Positions 7,703 to 16,951 of a stretch of 64,000 nucleotides of DNA are shown in pieces (position 1 is the stretch's first letter; every line of letters starts with the position of its first letter). A program made the translations under genes and the position numbers. The stretch is from positions 62,001 through 126,000 of the forward strand of contig NZ_PUGF01000002.1 of assembly GCF_002976435.1 (NCBI RefSeq). The letters are read 5' to 3'. The DNA is from Solimicrobium silvestre. GTDB taxonomy: Bacteria > Pseudomonadota > Gammaproteobacteria > Burkholderiales > Burkholderiaceae_D. The notes under the pieces were generated by a model, which worked only from the letters and a program-made list of their open reading frames with translations, did not search any database and was not told the origin of the DNA.

Positions 7703-9790
7703 TTACCAGATTTTTACCCGTTCATTCGGTGCTAAATACAATTGCTGGCCCGGTTGAATGTTGAATCCGTCGTACCAGGCATCTAAATTACGTACTGTTA
7801 AAGCGCGGTAATGGCCAGGTGCGTGGCCGTCACCGATGATGGCGGAACGTAATACTTCATCGCGCATTTTGCCACGATATTTATAGGCATTGGCTAAGAA
7901 AAACTCTTGGTCGGTTTCTTTTGTTGCTGTTTGTCCCTTTTGCTTCATCGCCGCGTGATAAGCGTCAAATGCCGCCATCAAGCCGGTTAAGTCGGCAATG
8001 TTTTCATCTAAAGTTTGTTCTCCGTTGACGGCAAGATCTGGGAACGGTTTGTAGCTGGAAAACTGATCGGCGAGCGCTTTAGCGGAAGTTTGGAAATGGC
8101 TTAAATCGTCCTTAGTCCACCAGTTACGCAATTCGCCTTTAGCGTCAATCATGGCGCCGGTATGGTCAAAGCTGTGGCTGATTTCATGCCCGATGGTGGA
8201 ACCGATAGCGCCGTAATTCACTGCGTCGCTGGCATTGATATCAAAGTTAGGGAACTGCAAATACGCGGCTGGGAAATTAATCGCGTTTTGCATCGGCATA
8301 TTTACGGCGTTGACGGTTTGCGGCGTCATGCACCATTCGGTCACATCAACCGGTTTGCCGAATTTAGCCAATGCATTTTTATAAGCAAATTCTTGTGCAC
8401 GCTCGCCATTGCCAAAGGCGTCTTTTGCATCGACTGTTAAGGCAGAGTAGTCACGCCATTTATCTGGGTAACCAACACCCACATAAAACGAGTTAATTTT
8501 AGCCAGCGCTTCTTGTTTGGTGCTGGCCGACATCCAGCTAATGTTGCTGACCCGTTCTTTAAAAGCGGTTAATAACACGCTGACCATGGTATTGATTTTG
8601 GCTTTAGCTTCAGGCGAGAAATTTTGCGCTACATATAATTTTCCGACTTCTTCACCCAGCGCAGAATTGGTTGCGTTGACGGCATATTTCCAGCGCGGTA
8701 ACGGCGCTTTGGCACCAGTCAAACTACTGCTAAATTTGAATTTTTGATCAAAGAAAGCTTGCGGCAAGACCGACGTGTGCTGATTCAGAGCATGGAAGCG
8801 TAAATAGTCTTTCCAGGTTTCTAGCGGGGTGGAAGCAACCAGCGCGGCGCTGGATTTAAATGCGGTCGGATGCCAGACGATGAAGGATGGTTGTGCGGCT
8901 AGTCCTGCGGCAGAGAAGTAAGCGTTCCAATCGAGGCCCGGCGCTTGCTTGGCGAACGCAGCGCGGCTCCAGCTGTTGTCGGCTTTGTCCATGTCGGACG
9001 AATCTGAGCGTTTGGCGTGTCCTTGGGCGATGCGCATTTCTAAATCAAATACCCGTTTAGCGGCTTGCTCAGGTTCGGCAATATTGGCGAGCTTGAATAG
9101 CGCGGCAATATGCGCTTGGTATTCGGTTCTGATGTTCGCCATTTTCGGGCTGGCCGACAAATAGTATTCGCGGTCCGGTAAACCTAAGCCGCCTTGCAAC
9201 AGATAGCCGGTGTACTTGGTGTGGTCGTGAAAGCCTTGCGCGACCCATAAACCGAATAAGTTTTCCGTGAAAAATGAGGTGGCATTGAGTGGATCAACAT
9301 CCGCGCGCAAGTGTTTGCCCAAGTAAGTAGCCAAGGCGCTTTTGTTGCTGATGCTGGCGATGCTGTGCAATTGTGGTGCTATCGCTTGCAAGCCGCGTTG
9401 ATTGATTGCGTCGGTATTTAAGTACGCCGCGTAGTAATCGCCGACTTTACGCGCCGGGCTATCAGCGGGTGCTTGGGCGGCTTGCTCAATAAGTTTCAGG
9501 ACAATAGCGTCCGACTCATCTTTTAAAGTTGAGGTAACGCCAACCGCCGATTTGTCGTTGGGAATGACGGCGGTTTTTTCCCATCCGCCGTTGACGTAAC
9601 GATAGAAATCATCGCCGGGTGCGACCGTTTTATCCATACCGCTTTGCAGCGCGCTCACTGCTACGGGAGCCGAAGCGGGTGTCGTTTCGTTAGCGTGTGC
9701 GACGAGTGTGGTGGCTGGTAACGCTAGCATCAGCTGCATGCAGAATAAGGCGATGGGTTTTAAGCGCAAGTTGGTTTTGGTGTTTTTCAT
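7703..9790 (-). CDS. pepO: M13 family zinc metallopeptidase (neprilysin/PepO-like)
   Basis: A secreted zinc endopeptidase of 695 residues, normal length for the family. The N-terminus MKNTKTNLRLKPIALFCM followed by a hydrophobic core and AHA is a signal peptide. The zinc site HEISH is at about residue 537, with the third ligand Glu in 'DENIADLTG' about 60 residues later. The C-terminus 'YLAPNERVKIW' ends in the conserved Trp. I chose the ATG at 9790 because of GGAGATG upstream and the signal peptide; an upstream extension of 37 codons has neither. M13 enzymes cleave short peptides in the periplasm. Confidence 0.93.
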   Translation of the reverse strand: MKNTKTNLRLKPIALFCMQLMLALPATTLVAHANETTPASAPVAVSALQSGMDKTVAPGDDFYRYVNGGWEKTAVIPNDKSAVGVTSTLKDESDAIVLKLIEQAAQAPADSPARKVGDYYAAYLNTDAINQRGLQAIAPQLHSIASISNKSALATYLGKHLRADVDPLNATSFFTENLFGLWVAQGFHDHTKYTGYLLQGGLGLPDREYYLSASPKMANIRTEYQAHIAALFKLANIAEPEQAAKRVFDLEMRIAQGHAKRSDSSDMDKADNSWSRAAFAKQAPGLDWNAYFSAAGLAAQPSFIVWHPTAFKSSAALVASTPLETWKDYLRFHALNQHTSVLPQAFFDQKFKFSSSLTGAKAPLPRWKYAVNATNSALGEEVGKLYVAQNFSPEAKAKINTMVSVLLTAFKERVSNISWMSASTKQEALAKINSFYVGVGYPDKWRDYSALTVDAKDAFGNGERAQEFAYKNALAKFGKPVDVTEWCMTPQTVNAVNMPMQNAINFPAAYLQFPNFDINASDAVNYGAIGSTIGHEISHSFDHTGAMIDAKGELRNWWTKDDLSHFQTSAKALADQFSSYKPFPDLAVNGEQTLDENIADLTGLMAAFDAYHAAMKQKGQTATKETDQEFFLANAYKYRGKMRDEVLRSAIIGDGHAPGHYRALTVRNLDAWYDGFNIQPGQQLYLAPNERVKIW

Positions 9791-10093
9791 TGGTATTTCA
9801 TCTCCATGTTTTTGTCGTGGTCGTGATGGAATGCGGACTTGGCCCGCAAGGTGCAAAGACGTTATTTTAGAGTTGATATGGAGGAATAAGTAAATAACCA
9901 AAAAAACGAACTTAAATACGGAAATTGCAGTATTTTCCTAATATGCTGCTGAAAGGCAACAGTTTTTAAGTATATAACACGCTGAAAAGCCCCAACTCAA
10001 ATTTTCTAAGCTACTATATTTGACGCGAGACGAACCCTGTAGATTATCGTTTTACAGTAATTAATTAAAATAATACAACAAGCGAATCAACCT
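9791..10093. other. Divergent intergenic region with candidate promoter
   Basis: This AT-rich spacer separates pepO (leftward) from the DUF2975 gene (rightward). A candidate rightward promoter is TTGACG at 10020-10025 with GATTAT 16 bp downstream (10042-10047), ending about 45 bp before the start codon. No gene is seen. Confidence 0.4.
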
Positions 10094-10645
10094 ATGTCAA
10101 GACAGATACTCACCTTACCTGTACTGTGCCGCGTGCTACGGTACGGTGTCGGTACTTTACTTATAGCAACTTTAATTGCGCATTTTTGGGTTTGGCTATC
10201 ACTGGGTGATGTTAAATTAGGCACGTTCACTTTCCTGATTCATTCCGGCGATTTAGATGCCAAGGAGTTGTCTGAAATGCCGATCTTAATACGCGTGTTG
10301 ACCATTTTGGTCTCATTGCCCGCCTTATTCTTTTTAACCGTAGCGCTGATACGGTTGCTGCGGTTAATGCACTTTTTTGAGAAGAAAGAAATTTTTGTCA
10401 TGCCGAGCATCCTGTTGTTGAAAGGATTTTCCGGCGCGATTTTCTTATATATTTTGTGTTCCATGGTCGAGCCAGTGGTACGCATGTTGGTTTTTACGCT
10501 GGTCGGTAGTACTCAGGGGCAAGAGTTAGTGTTGCACTTGACCGATTCATTTGATGAGCTTTTACTGTGCGGAATGTTTTACGTTATTGTTCGCATCATG
10601 GAAGAAGGCCGCCGTTTGGCCGAAGAGAACAGCGAGTTTATCTGA
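10094..10645 (+). CDS. DUF2975 family membrane protein
   Basis: The 183-residue protein has four hydrophobic segments (about residues 18-38, 67-90, 112-135 and 148-165), the usual layout of DUF2975. Such proteins are typically encoded just before a short Cro/CI-type regulator, as here: the stop TGA shares one base with the next gene's ATG. The pairing suggests a membrane-linked regulatory module, by analogy with other membrane protein/HTH pairs, but the signal is unknown. Confidence 0.82.
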   Translation: MSRQILTLPVLCRVLRYGVGTLLIATLIAHFWVWLSLGDVKLGTFTFLIHSGDLDAKELSEMPILIRVLTILVSLPALFFLTVALIRLLRLMHFFEKKEIFVMPSILLLKGFSGAIFLYILCSMVEPVVRMLVFTLVGSTQGQELVLHLTDSFDELLLCGMFYVIVRIMEEGRRLAEENSEFI

Positions 10646-10893
10646 TGCCTATCTTGATTAATCTTGACGTTATGCTTGCCAAGAACAAAGTTAAATCGAA
10701 AGAATTGGCCTTGTTTGTTGGTATTACCGAGCAAAATTTGTCTCTCCTAAAATCCGGCAAAGTGAAAGGTGTACGGTTTGACACCCTGCAAAAAATTTGT
10801 GAACGGCTGAATTGCCAGCCGGGTGACATACTTGAATATCGTGCGGGCCCGGTGATAAGAAAAGATGCAGAAGAGGCGTTAGAGAGCTGCTAA
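10645..10893 (+). CDS. YozG-like Cro/CI-type HTH regulator
   Basis: An 82-residue helix-turn-helix protein: 'LAKNKVKSKELALFVGITEQNLSLLKSGKVKGVRFDTLQKICERLNCQPGDILEY'. This is the compact HTH_26 type that accompanies DUF2975 genes. The start at 10645 overlaps the upstream stop as TGATG; a longer in-frame reading that begins inside the upstream gene is unlikely. It probably represses or activates its own operon. Confidence 0.87.
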   Translation: MPILINLDVMLAKNKVKSKELALFVGITEQNLSLLKSGKVKGVRFDTLQKICERLNCQPGDILEYRAGPVIRKDAEEALESC

Positions 10894-11424
10894 TTTTCTA
10901 CAATTGCCCGAACTGAGCAGTAATCATAAATATGTATACACCGGTATATATTTGTGAATTTGGCTTAAATGAAAAGTAAATTCATTGGGCTTAAAATATA
11001 CTGGCTTAAAATTATTTTTTATCGACTGGAAACCCATTGGACGAGCCAATTTTTGGTTCTATTCATTGGGAGTATGTGATTACGTATTTTTTGTTCCCGC
11101 TGCGCTATTTATTTAGAGTGGGGCGGGAGCAAAAAGAGGTGCTTCGCCCTGCTGGGCGAAGCTGTTTGTCAGCTAAGTGTATGCACCTCAAATCCCCTTG
11201 CTTTAGCCTGCCCATCCGACGATGTGCTCACGGCATCCTTTTATCCTCCTCAATTTTTGCATAAACTCTTCTAAACACGATTAATCGCAGTAGTGAGCCG
11301 CAGTTAAAAATGCGATAATGCTTAACCGCAACGCGGGGGTTTTTCCGCATCCAATCCCGCTAAGAGTGTTTGCCCATGCAGCTCTCAGCTAAATTGCATT
11401 TTTACGCTTTTAACGAAAAATAAT
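10894..11424. other. Non-coding spacer with hairpin and a short repeat
   Basis: About 530 bp with no convincing gene. It holds a strong hairpin, GCTTCGCCC / GGGCGAAGC with a TGCT loop (11141-11162), followed by TGTTTGT, which could end a transcript. It also holds a 24-bp sequence (11016-11039, core GACTGGAAACCCATTG) that recurs with one mismatch at 31961-31984. A short reading frame at 11037-11264 overlaps both and has no family resemblance. Confidence 0.5.
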
Positions 11425-12099
11425 ATGGCGACTAAAGTAGCAATTATTGAAGACAATGTGGAATTTTTAAATCGATTCCGCCAAGTCATTCAATCCGATT
11501 CAGATTTTGCTTTTGTTGGTTCCGCCAGCAATGGCGCAGATGGTATTGCGCTCATCGACAGTATTCGCGCCGATGCCTATCTGGTTGATCTGGGCTTACC
11601 AGACATCAACGGCATTGAACTGATTAAGCATGCGGTAAAAACGTATCCGGAATGCGATGTTATGGTGATCACCATGTTCGCCGACGATGCGCATGTCATC
11701 AAAAGTATCGAAGCGGGCGCAACCGGTTATATTCTGAAGGACAGTTCTAGCTTAGATATTCTGGACTGTATTCGTACCCTGCGCGACGGCGGATCGCCCA
11801 TCAGCCCGATGATTGCGCGCCGGATTCTGCAGCGGTTTCAGCCCGTTACCATCAATCCAGCGCCAGTAGCAGAAAACGCACCCCCAATCATTCCATCCAG
11901 CGAGCTACTTTCCGAACGCGAATATCAAGTGTTGCATGCGCTTTCCAAAGGCTTAAGCTTTAAGGAGATTGCTGCTAAATATTATATTTCCACCCATACG
12001 GTGGCAAGACACGTCAAAAAAATCTACCGCGTGCTAGCGGTGCATTCACGCGGAGAAGCAGTTTATGAAGCCACAAAATTGGGCATTCTCAGCGCCTGA
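11425..12099 (+). CDS. NarL/FixJ-type response regulator
   Basis: A 224-residue two-component response regulator. The receiver domain spans residues 1-120 with acidic residues E9/D10, phospho-acceptor D55 in 'YLVDLGLPD', a Thr near 'ITMFADD' and Lys in 'YILKDSS'. The C-terminal LuxR-type HTH is 'LSEREYQVLHALSKGLSFKEIAAKYYISTHTVARHVKKIYRVLAVHSRGEA'. It overlaps the start of the sensor kinase gene by 35 bp and surely works with it. The target genes are not evident, although the cluster of small genes downstream is a candidate. Confidence 0.94.
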   Translation: MATKVAIIEDNVEFLNRFRQVIQSDSDFAFVGSASNGADGIALIDSIRADAYLVDLGLPDINGIELIKHAVKTYPECDVMVITMFADDAHVIKSIEAGATGYILKDSSSLDILDCIRTLRDGGSPISPMIARRILQRFQPVTINPAPVAENAPPIIPSSELLSEREYQVLHALSKGLSFKEIAAKYYISTHTVARHVKKIYRVLAVHSRGEAVYEATKLGILSA

Positions 12100-13930
12100 T
12101 TGTCGGGGCGCTGTGAATTTACTGGCTACCCTATTTTTAGTGTTCTGCTGCACATTGGCGCAAGCGCAAGAGCAGGTAAATGCGCAGCAGTCGGTCAGCC
12201 GGATCAAGCAGGCCGAATTCATCATCTCTGACTCCCCAACCATCCCACCCGCCAGCGCCAACTGGCAACCGGTATTGTTGCCTCACCACGTTCCTAAGCC
12301 GGCTGATTTTGAATTGATTCACTATTGGTACAAAACCACTTTTGAAGTAAAGGCGGGCAGCGAACCACTGTGGATGCTTTTTCCGCAGCTTCTCAGCGGC
12401 GGTGACGTGTATGTGAATGGCGCTTTGATTGGCGAAAAACCATCGGCCAGTAAACGCGCCCAAGTGCGTTGGTATTTACCCGAGCTGTGGCTGATCCCGC
12501 CGCTGTCGCTGCATGAAGGTAGTAATGAAATTGAAGTCAAACTAGCGATACGCGAGCCGTTCACCAGCTTCGGTGAAATTGACATTGGCCCGGAAAAGAT
12601 GCAGCGCAACACCTTCAACCAACTCTTGTTCTGGGAAGACACGACGGCCGATATTTCCACCGCATTGTGCATGTTGGCAGGCATCTTCATCATTATATTT
12701 TGGGCTCGTCGGCCGCAAGAAAAACTCTATGGCATGTTTGGCGTCTGCGTGTTGTTCTGGGGGCTGCGTACTCTATTATTAAGAACTCCGGTTGTTTCCA
12801 TCGATTTTTTCCTGCTATGGCGTTTTTCTTACTACTTCACCACGGCAGGTTTTATTGTCCTGATTTCGATCTTTATGCTCAAATTCAGCGACCGCAATAA
12901 CATCGTTTATAACCGAGTCTTAATTGGCTACTGGTTCATCGGCTGCACGGCATTTTTGGCCATCGGTATGCCGATTCGCCACTTTCTCGAAGCCTTCTGG
13001 CTGACCGGATTTTTACCCTTAAATTTATACGCGGTTGCCTGTATTTTAATTTACGCGGCACGCCAGCGTACCCATAATGCCGTATCAATGGGATTAGCAA
13101 TTTTGTTTGCGCTGGGTTTATCTGTGCACGATTTAGCGGTTCAAGAAGCGTGGGTCGATTGGCCGGAAATCTATCTGATGCATCTGGGTATCCCTGCGTT
13201 CTTATTGGTGATGATAGGGATTTTGCTGGATCGTTTTCTGGATAGCTTGGCGCAGGTTGAGTCGGTCAATGAGCAGTTGGAATTGCGGGTCGCCGCCAGG
13301 GAAGTCGAGCTCAAGCAAAGTTATGAGCAGTTAGGTAAATTAGGACGCGCACATGCGGCGACCGAAGAGCGCCACCGGATTATGCAAGACATGCACGACG
13401 GTGTAGGGACGCAATTACTTTCAACCTTGATGATGGCGCAGAGCGAAGAATTACCTCAAAAAACGATGGTCGCGCTGTTGCAAGAATGTTTGGATGACAT
13501 GCGTCTGGTGATTGACTCCTTGTCGCCGGACGATTGTGATTTACTGCCCGTGCTGGGTAATTTCCGCTTCCGCATGGAGGCGCGATTTCGTGCCATTGGT
13601 TTGAATTTTGAATGGCGTAATCACTCCATCCCCGATGAACTGGAATTGGAGCCGGATGCTGGGCTGCAAGTGCTCAGAATACTGCAGGAAGCGTTGGCCA
13701 ATACGCTGAAACATTCGCAAGCAAAAAACGTAATTGTTGAATTGTTTTTTTACCCGCATTCGCTTTGCATTCGGATCATCGATGACGGCGTTGGCTTTGT
13801 TGAAGCAACCCAATCGAAAGGGCGCGGCATGATCAACATGCGGGCTCGCGCTCAAAAAATTGGCGCTTCATTCAAGATCAAACATACCTCGCCTGGAACT
13901 GAAGTCGTTTTAGACATCCCTCTGCTATAA
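12065..13930 (+). CDS. Membrane sensor histidine kinase (HisKA_3 type)
   Basis: The partner kinase of the upstream response regulator, 621 residues. A signal peptide (NLLATLFLVFCCTLAQA) leads into a periplasmic beta-rich domain ('WYKTTFEVKAGSEPLWMLFPQL...DVYVNGALIGEK') like the sugar-binding-fold sensor modules of 7TMR kinases. About seven membrane helices follow (roughly residues 200-390), then a coiled coil. The phospho-acceptor His is in 'RHRIMQDMHDGVGTQ' (about residue 443) and the ATPase N-box is 'LQEALANTLKHSQA'. GGAG precedes the ATG at 12065; a GTG at 12113 preceded by GGGG is an alternative that trims the signal peptide neatly. Confidence 0.92.
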   Translation: MKPQNWAFSAPDCRGAVNLLATLFLVFCCTLAQAQEQVNAQQSVSRIKQAEFIISDSPTIPPASANWQPVLLPHHVPKPADFELIHYWYKTTFEVKAGSEPLWMLFPQLLSGGDVYVNGALIGEKPSASKRAQVRWYLPELWLIPPLSLHEGSNEIEVKLAIREPFTSFGEIDIGPEKMQRNTFNQLLFWEDTTADISTALCMLAGIFIIIFWARRPQEKLYGMFGVCVLFWGLRTLLLRTPVVSIDFFLLWRFSYYFTTAGFIVLISIFMLKFSDRNNIVYNRVLIGYWFIGCTAFLAIGMPIRHFLEAFWLTGFLPLNLYAVACILIYAARQRTHNAVSMGLAILFALGLSVHDLAVQEAWVDWPEIYLMHLGIPAFLLVMIGILLDRFLDSLAQVESVNEQLELRVAAREVELKQSYEQLGKLGRAHAATEERHRIMQDMHDGVGTQLLSTLMMAQSEELPQKTMVALLQECLDDMRLVIDSLSPDDCDLLPVLGNFRFRMEARFRAIGLNFEWRNHSIPDELELEPDAGLQVLRILQEALANTLKHSQAKNVIVELFFYPHSLCIRIIDDGVGFVEATQSKGRGMINMRARAQKIGASFKIKHTSPGTEVVLDIPLL

Positions 13931-14093
13931 ACGGACTTACACAAACCGTCCCAACCGCGTTGCCCTCTTCTTGCTGGAACACAAGGCGTGAGTCTTAAAC
14001 GATCACGCCATGTTTCTGTAAATCACTAAATATTTGCGCAAATCCGCAAAAAATCCCCTATTTATTATTTTTTGGATAATGAAAACACTTCAA

Positions 14094-14113
14094 AATGCCC
14101 TATTTAGGGCATT
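14094..14113. terminator. Hairpin after the sensor kinase gene
   Basis: AATGCCCTA and TAGGGCATT form a perfect 9-bp stem with a two-base spacer, within the 296-bp gap after the kinase. No T run follows, so a role as terminator is uncertain. A similar GAATGCCC/GGGCATTC hairpin lies at 37641-37663. Confidence 0.45.
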
Positions 14114-14226
14114 GATAGGCGCTTGTCAACTCTGTATGCTTTTTAACCTGTTGAACTAGAAATTGAACTCAACATCTGTCAGGTACCAAATAGCGTTAAA
14201 AAACACTGCAAGGGAAGGGAGAGCGT

Positions 14227-14457
14227 GTGATAAAGAAAAAAAATAGGCAATTAACTGAATTATTGGCGTCAACAGATATCGTGATACCGAGCTTGTTAGG
14301 TAAAAATTTTCGAATTGAAAATGACGTCAAAATTTATCAGGTCGTTGGAATGCGATGGCGCAGTCAGGAAATAGTGCTTAAGGAAGAAGCCACAGAAAAA
14401 ATGCGCACGATGGTTGGTGATGAGTTTTTACGGTTAGCCACAAGAGTTGAGGAATAA
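14227..14457 (+). CDS. Small hypothetical protein
   Basis: A 76-residue charged soluble protein ('MIKKKNRQLTELLASTDIVIPSLLGKNF..') with no recognised domain. The start is GTG, preceded by a purine-rich AAGGGAAGGGAG stretch that supports translation. It is first in a set of short genes of unknown function reaching to 15819, all on the plus strand and all separated by under about 100 bp. Confidence 0.6.
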   Translation: MIKKKNRQLTELLASTDIVIPSLLGKNFRIENDVKIYQVVGMRWRSQEIVLKEEATEKMRTMVGDEFLRLATRVEE

Positions 14458-14495
14458 GTTGTTTGGCTAAATTCTGATAACAAGGAAGTCTGGGG

Positions 14496-14999
14496 TTGCT
14501 TTTGAATTTGTTTAATTTATTTGGGCACTATTTTTGGGTAATTTCTATCGTCGTCAGTTTGCAGGTTTTCTGGCAGTCGGGCGCGGTGCGTGAGAGATGT
14601 AAAAGCGACGTGGAATTCGCTATCGACGATAGCAAAGTGCGCTGGAAATTATTTTTGTGGATGTGCGCGCCCTGGTTTGCGATGGGCATAGGGCAGAGGT
14701 TCGGTGGAGTGCCAACGGTGTGGCATTTTTTAAAACCCGGTGATGGAAATCCGTGGGTAGCATTGTTTTTCTTGAGTGTTTTTGGGTGCTGGCTATTAGC
14801 AGCATATTGGGTCTATTTAAGAGATGGAGCGAATGCCATTGTTGAGCATCAATTAATAAGAATAAATGGACTGACAGGGCAGGTAAAACTGACTCCTAAT
14901 AAAGTCAAACTAGTTGTTGCACTGATGCTGATAGGTGGTATTGCCGCTGCGTTGACCATGTTTTCAAATCACATGGTAGTCCCAATCGGCATCGACTAA
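14496..14999 (+). CDS. Hypothetical membrane protein
   Basis: The 167-residue protein has about four hydrophobic segments (residues 5-25, 50-66, 88-106 and 138-157) and no family signature. The start is TTG at 14496, with AAGGAAG 7 nt upstream. It lies 39 bp after the previous small gene and is probably in the same transcript. Confidence 0.65.
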   Translation: MLLNLFNLFGHYFWVISIVVSLQVFWQSGAVRERCKSDVEFAIDDSKVRWKLFLWMCAPWFAMGIGQRFGGVPTVWHFLKPGDGNPWVALFFLSVFGCWLLAAYWVYLRDGANAIVEHQLIRINGLTGQVKLTPNKVKLVVALMLIGGIAAALTMFSNHMVVPIGID

Positions 15000-15086
15000 A
15001 TGGAATGCGTAAGTGATGTACTGGCATCGCATTCAGTAAAGCGATTAGTCAAAAACAATCCGAAAAACTAATGAACAGAGATTCAC

Positions 15087-15428
15087 ATGGATATCACCAT
15101 TTCTCACCAAGATTTTAAAACGCAGCTGTTGGAAATTAGAATTTCTGGATTTTTTTGTAGTTCGCGGGTATTGCTGAACGGCGTTGAGGTTAAGCGCGTG
15201 CAGGGTGTGTATACCGTTTTAAATGATGTTGGATATGAAGTTGCGATTGAACTTAACAGTAGTCTTCTTAACCCGATTCCCATTGTCCGGGTAGACGCTG
15301 AGAAAATTAATTTAGCTAATGCAACAGAATGGTCACAATTTACAGGTTGGGGAAAAACGTCACCATTACAACGTTTCAAATCTAAAGTCAGGATGCTTTT
15401 GATGTCATTTCCTTTGAAAAAAGTTTGA
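15087..15428 (+). CDS. Hypothetical protein
   Basis: A 113-residue protein, beta-rich in its first 80 residues ('LLEIRISGFFCSSRVLLNGVEVKRVQGVYTVLNDVGYEVAIEL') with a basic C-terminus. No domain is recognised. Its TGA is followed immediately by the ATG of a 35-codon reading frame. Confidence 0.6.
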   Translation: MDITISHQDFKTQLLEIRISGFFCSSRVLLNGVEVKRVQGVYTVLNDVGYEVAIELNSSLLNPIPIVRVDAEKINLANATEWSQFTGWGKTSPLQRFKSKVRMLLMSFPLKKV

Positions 15429-15536
15429 ATGAATTTAGATAACGAATCCAGATACTTTAAGGCTGATGAGGCTTTTGTTCGACTTGGCCGATACCAAACG
15501 GAAAGTGAGCTGAACCATGATGCAGACAATTTCTAA
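15429..15536 (+). CDS. Possible very small protein (35 aa)
   Basis: An ATG directly abuts the stop codon of the preceding gene (TGAATG), and the frame stays open for 35 codons (MNLDNESRYFKADEAFVRLG...). Its 3' end overlaps the first 20 bp of the next gene. The abutting start suggests translational coupling. It could also be the N-terminal part of the next protein, separated by a frameshift. Confidence 0.35.
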   Translation: MNLDNESRYFKADEAFVRLGRYQTESELNHDADNF

Positions 15537-15819
15537 AATGCAGGCAGAAGATGAAGAAAATTTGCTGTTAGCAAAGGCCAGAGCTAGGGCCAATTACCTA
15601 GATCATCTGAAACTCCAGATGCCCAAATGGAATGCAAAAGCGCTGTGTATTGAACTTGCAATCATTGTCGTTTGCTATGCTTGCGTAGCTATTTATAACT
15701 GGTTATTTAACGCTTCCATTCCGCCAGTTCTCGGTATCATCACCGGCGCCGTTAATGGCTGTCTGGTCGCCTGGTGCATCACTCGCACAGAGCCGAAATC
15801 GAAGAAAGACAAACGCTAA
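15517..15819 (+). CDS. Hypothetical membrane protein
   Basis: A 100-residue protein with a charged helical N-terminus (MQAEDEENLLLAKARARANYLDHLK) and two membrane helices (about 44-62 and 69-88), ending in a basic KSKKDKR tail. No family is recognised. The start may be the second in-frame Met region at 15538, directly after the stop of the 35-codon frame. It converges on the VanZ-like gene, 4 bp apart. Confidence 0.6.
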   Translation: MMQTISKMQAEDEENLLLAKARARANYLDHLKLQMPKWNAKALCIELAIIVVCYACVAIYNWLFNASIPPVLGIITGAVNGCLVAWCITRTEPKSKKDKR

Positions 15820-15823
15820 ACGG

Positions 15824-16951
15824 TCAGGCTGGGTTAGTTGATTTTGCCGGTTGATAATGCAGCAAAAACCAGATCGCTAGCCACGGCCACAAAATAGCTA
15901 AAAATTGCGCCGCGCCGTTAAAGTTCAAAAATTTACCCTGCACCCAAGTGGATAAGGTATCTGTGAAATACGGATTGCCAGGTACAAAATTAATCACCAA
16001 TAAACTGATGGTGAGCATAAAAATAGCCAAATGGCGCTGCACCCGTGCCGGCGTAAATGCCAGGCCATACAACATCAGACATCCCACCAGCAGCCCTGCC
16101 TGAGCGCCCGGCGAGAACCAGGAATAAGCATGTTCCGGTTTAAATAACAGTGCCAACGCCAAGCTTTTAACGCCGAGGCAAATAAAAATCAGCAGTGTGA
16201 CTAAGCGGGCTTTAGGTGCTTTGGGCTGCAGCAGGCAAAGAAAAAGTAGCACCGCGCCGATTAAGCCGCAACAAGTAATAATGGTTTCAGAAAGCCAGTA
16301 TTGTTCTATGCTGAGTTGCGCGCCCTGGCGTATAAAGCTACCTAGATCAATTGGAATTCCCAGATAAATATTCAGCCAGTTGGACAACACCGGAACGAGC
16401 TGACCTAAACCAAACATATAACCCTGCGGGTAAATTTGTGCCAATGGCCAGAGTGCGACAATAATTAATCCATTACTCATGCTAGGCACAAACCAGCGCA
16501 CCCGGATCTGCCTTAATAAGTCCTTTTGCAGTAGCCAGGGCGTTAATACGCAGCCCATAAGAATGCCGATAAAAAGTCCGCTGCAATTGGTAATAAAGTC
16601 GAGAATTGACGGAACCCGGGACGGCAAATAGGTTTGCACGGCTTCCATCGTGCCGGATACCAAAGAACCAGCCAGCATACATAGAAGTGCTGCCCACCGA
16701 CGCGGTAACCAAGGGTAGCAAGCCAGCATCAGCAATATGCCAAAGGGGATATAGCCCAGCACATTGATGCTGACGTCAAAAAATGTCCAGTAACGCGGCA
16801 GTGCTTCACTAAAATAAGCTAAGGGCGATAAACCTATGGTGTGCCAATCGGAAAACGGATACCAGCTGGCATACACAATGAGGAATGTGTATGCCAGTAA
16901 AGCCACCCGAACCAGTGGCGAAGAGTGTGGATTTACTGGGGTTGCTTGCAT
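15824..16951 (-). CDS. VanZ-like integral membrane protein
   Basis: The 375-residue protein has about ten membrane segments. Its N-terminal part carries the VanZ-like motif: 'LPRYWTFFDVSINVLGYIPFGILL' and 'EAVQTYLPSRVPSILDFITNCSGLFIG'. VanZ of enterococci gives low teicoplanin resistance; the chromosomal relatives have no known role. I took the ATG at 16951; an in-frame TTG lies two codons upstream. The start overlaps the end of the PqiC-like gene, so it is the last gene of the Mla-like operon. Confidence 0.85.
   Translation of the reverse strand: MQATPVNPHSSPLVRVALLAYTFLIVYASWYPFSDWHTIGLSPLAYFSEALPRYWTFFDVSINVLGYIPFGILLMLACYPWLPRRWAALLCMLAGSLVSGTMEAVQTYLPSRVPSILDFITNCSGLFIGILMGCVLTPWLLQKDLLRQIRVRWFVPSMSNGLIIVALWPLAQIYPQGYMFGLGQLVPVLSNWLNIYLGIPIDLGSFIRQGAQLSIEQYWLSETIITCCGLIGAVLLFLCLLQPKAPKARLVTLLIFICLGVKSLALALLFKPEHAYSWFSPGAQAGLLVGCLMLYGLAFTPARVQRHLAIFMLTISLLVINFVPGNPYFTDTLSTWVQGKFLNFNGAAQFLAILWPWLAIWFLLHYQPAKSTNPA

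Noticed and set aside
11037-11264. 75-codon frame in the spacer before the response regulator
   Set aside because: It spans a strong hairpin and the 24-bp repeat and shows no protein-like character.
12137-12693. Minus-strand frames opposite the sensor kinase N-terminal region
   Set aside because: They lie wholly within a well-supported gene on the other strand and contain no recognisable domain.
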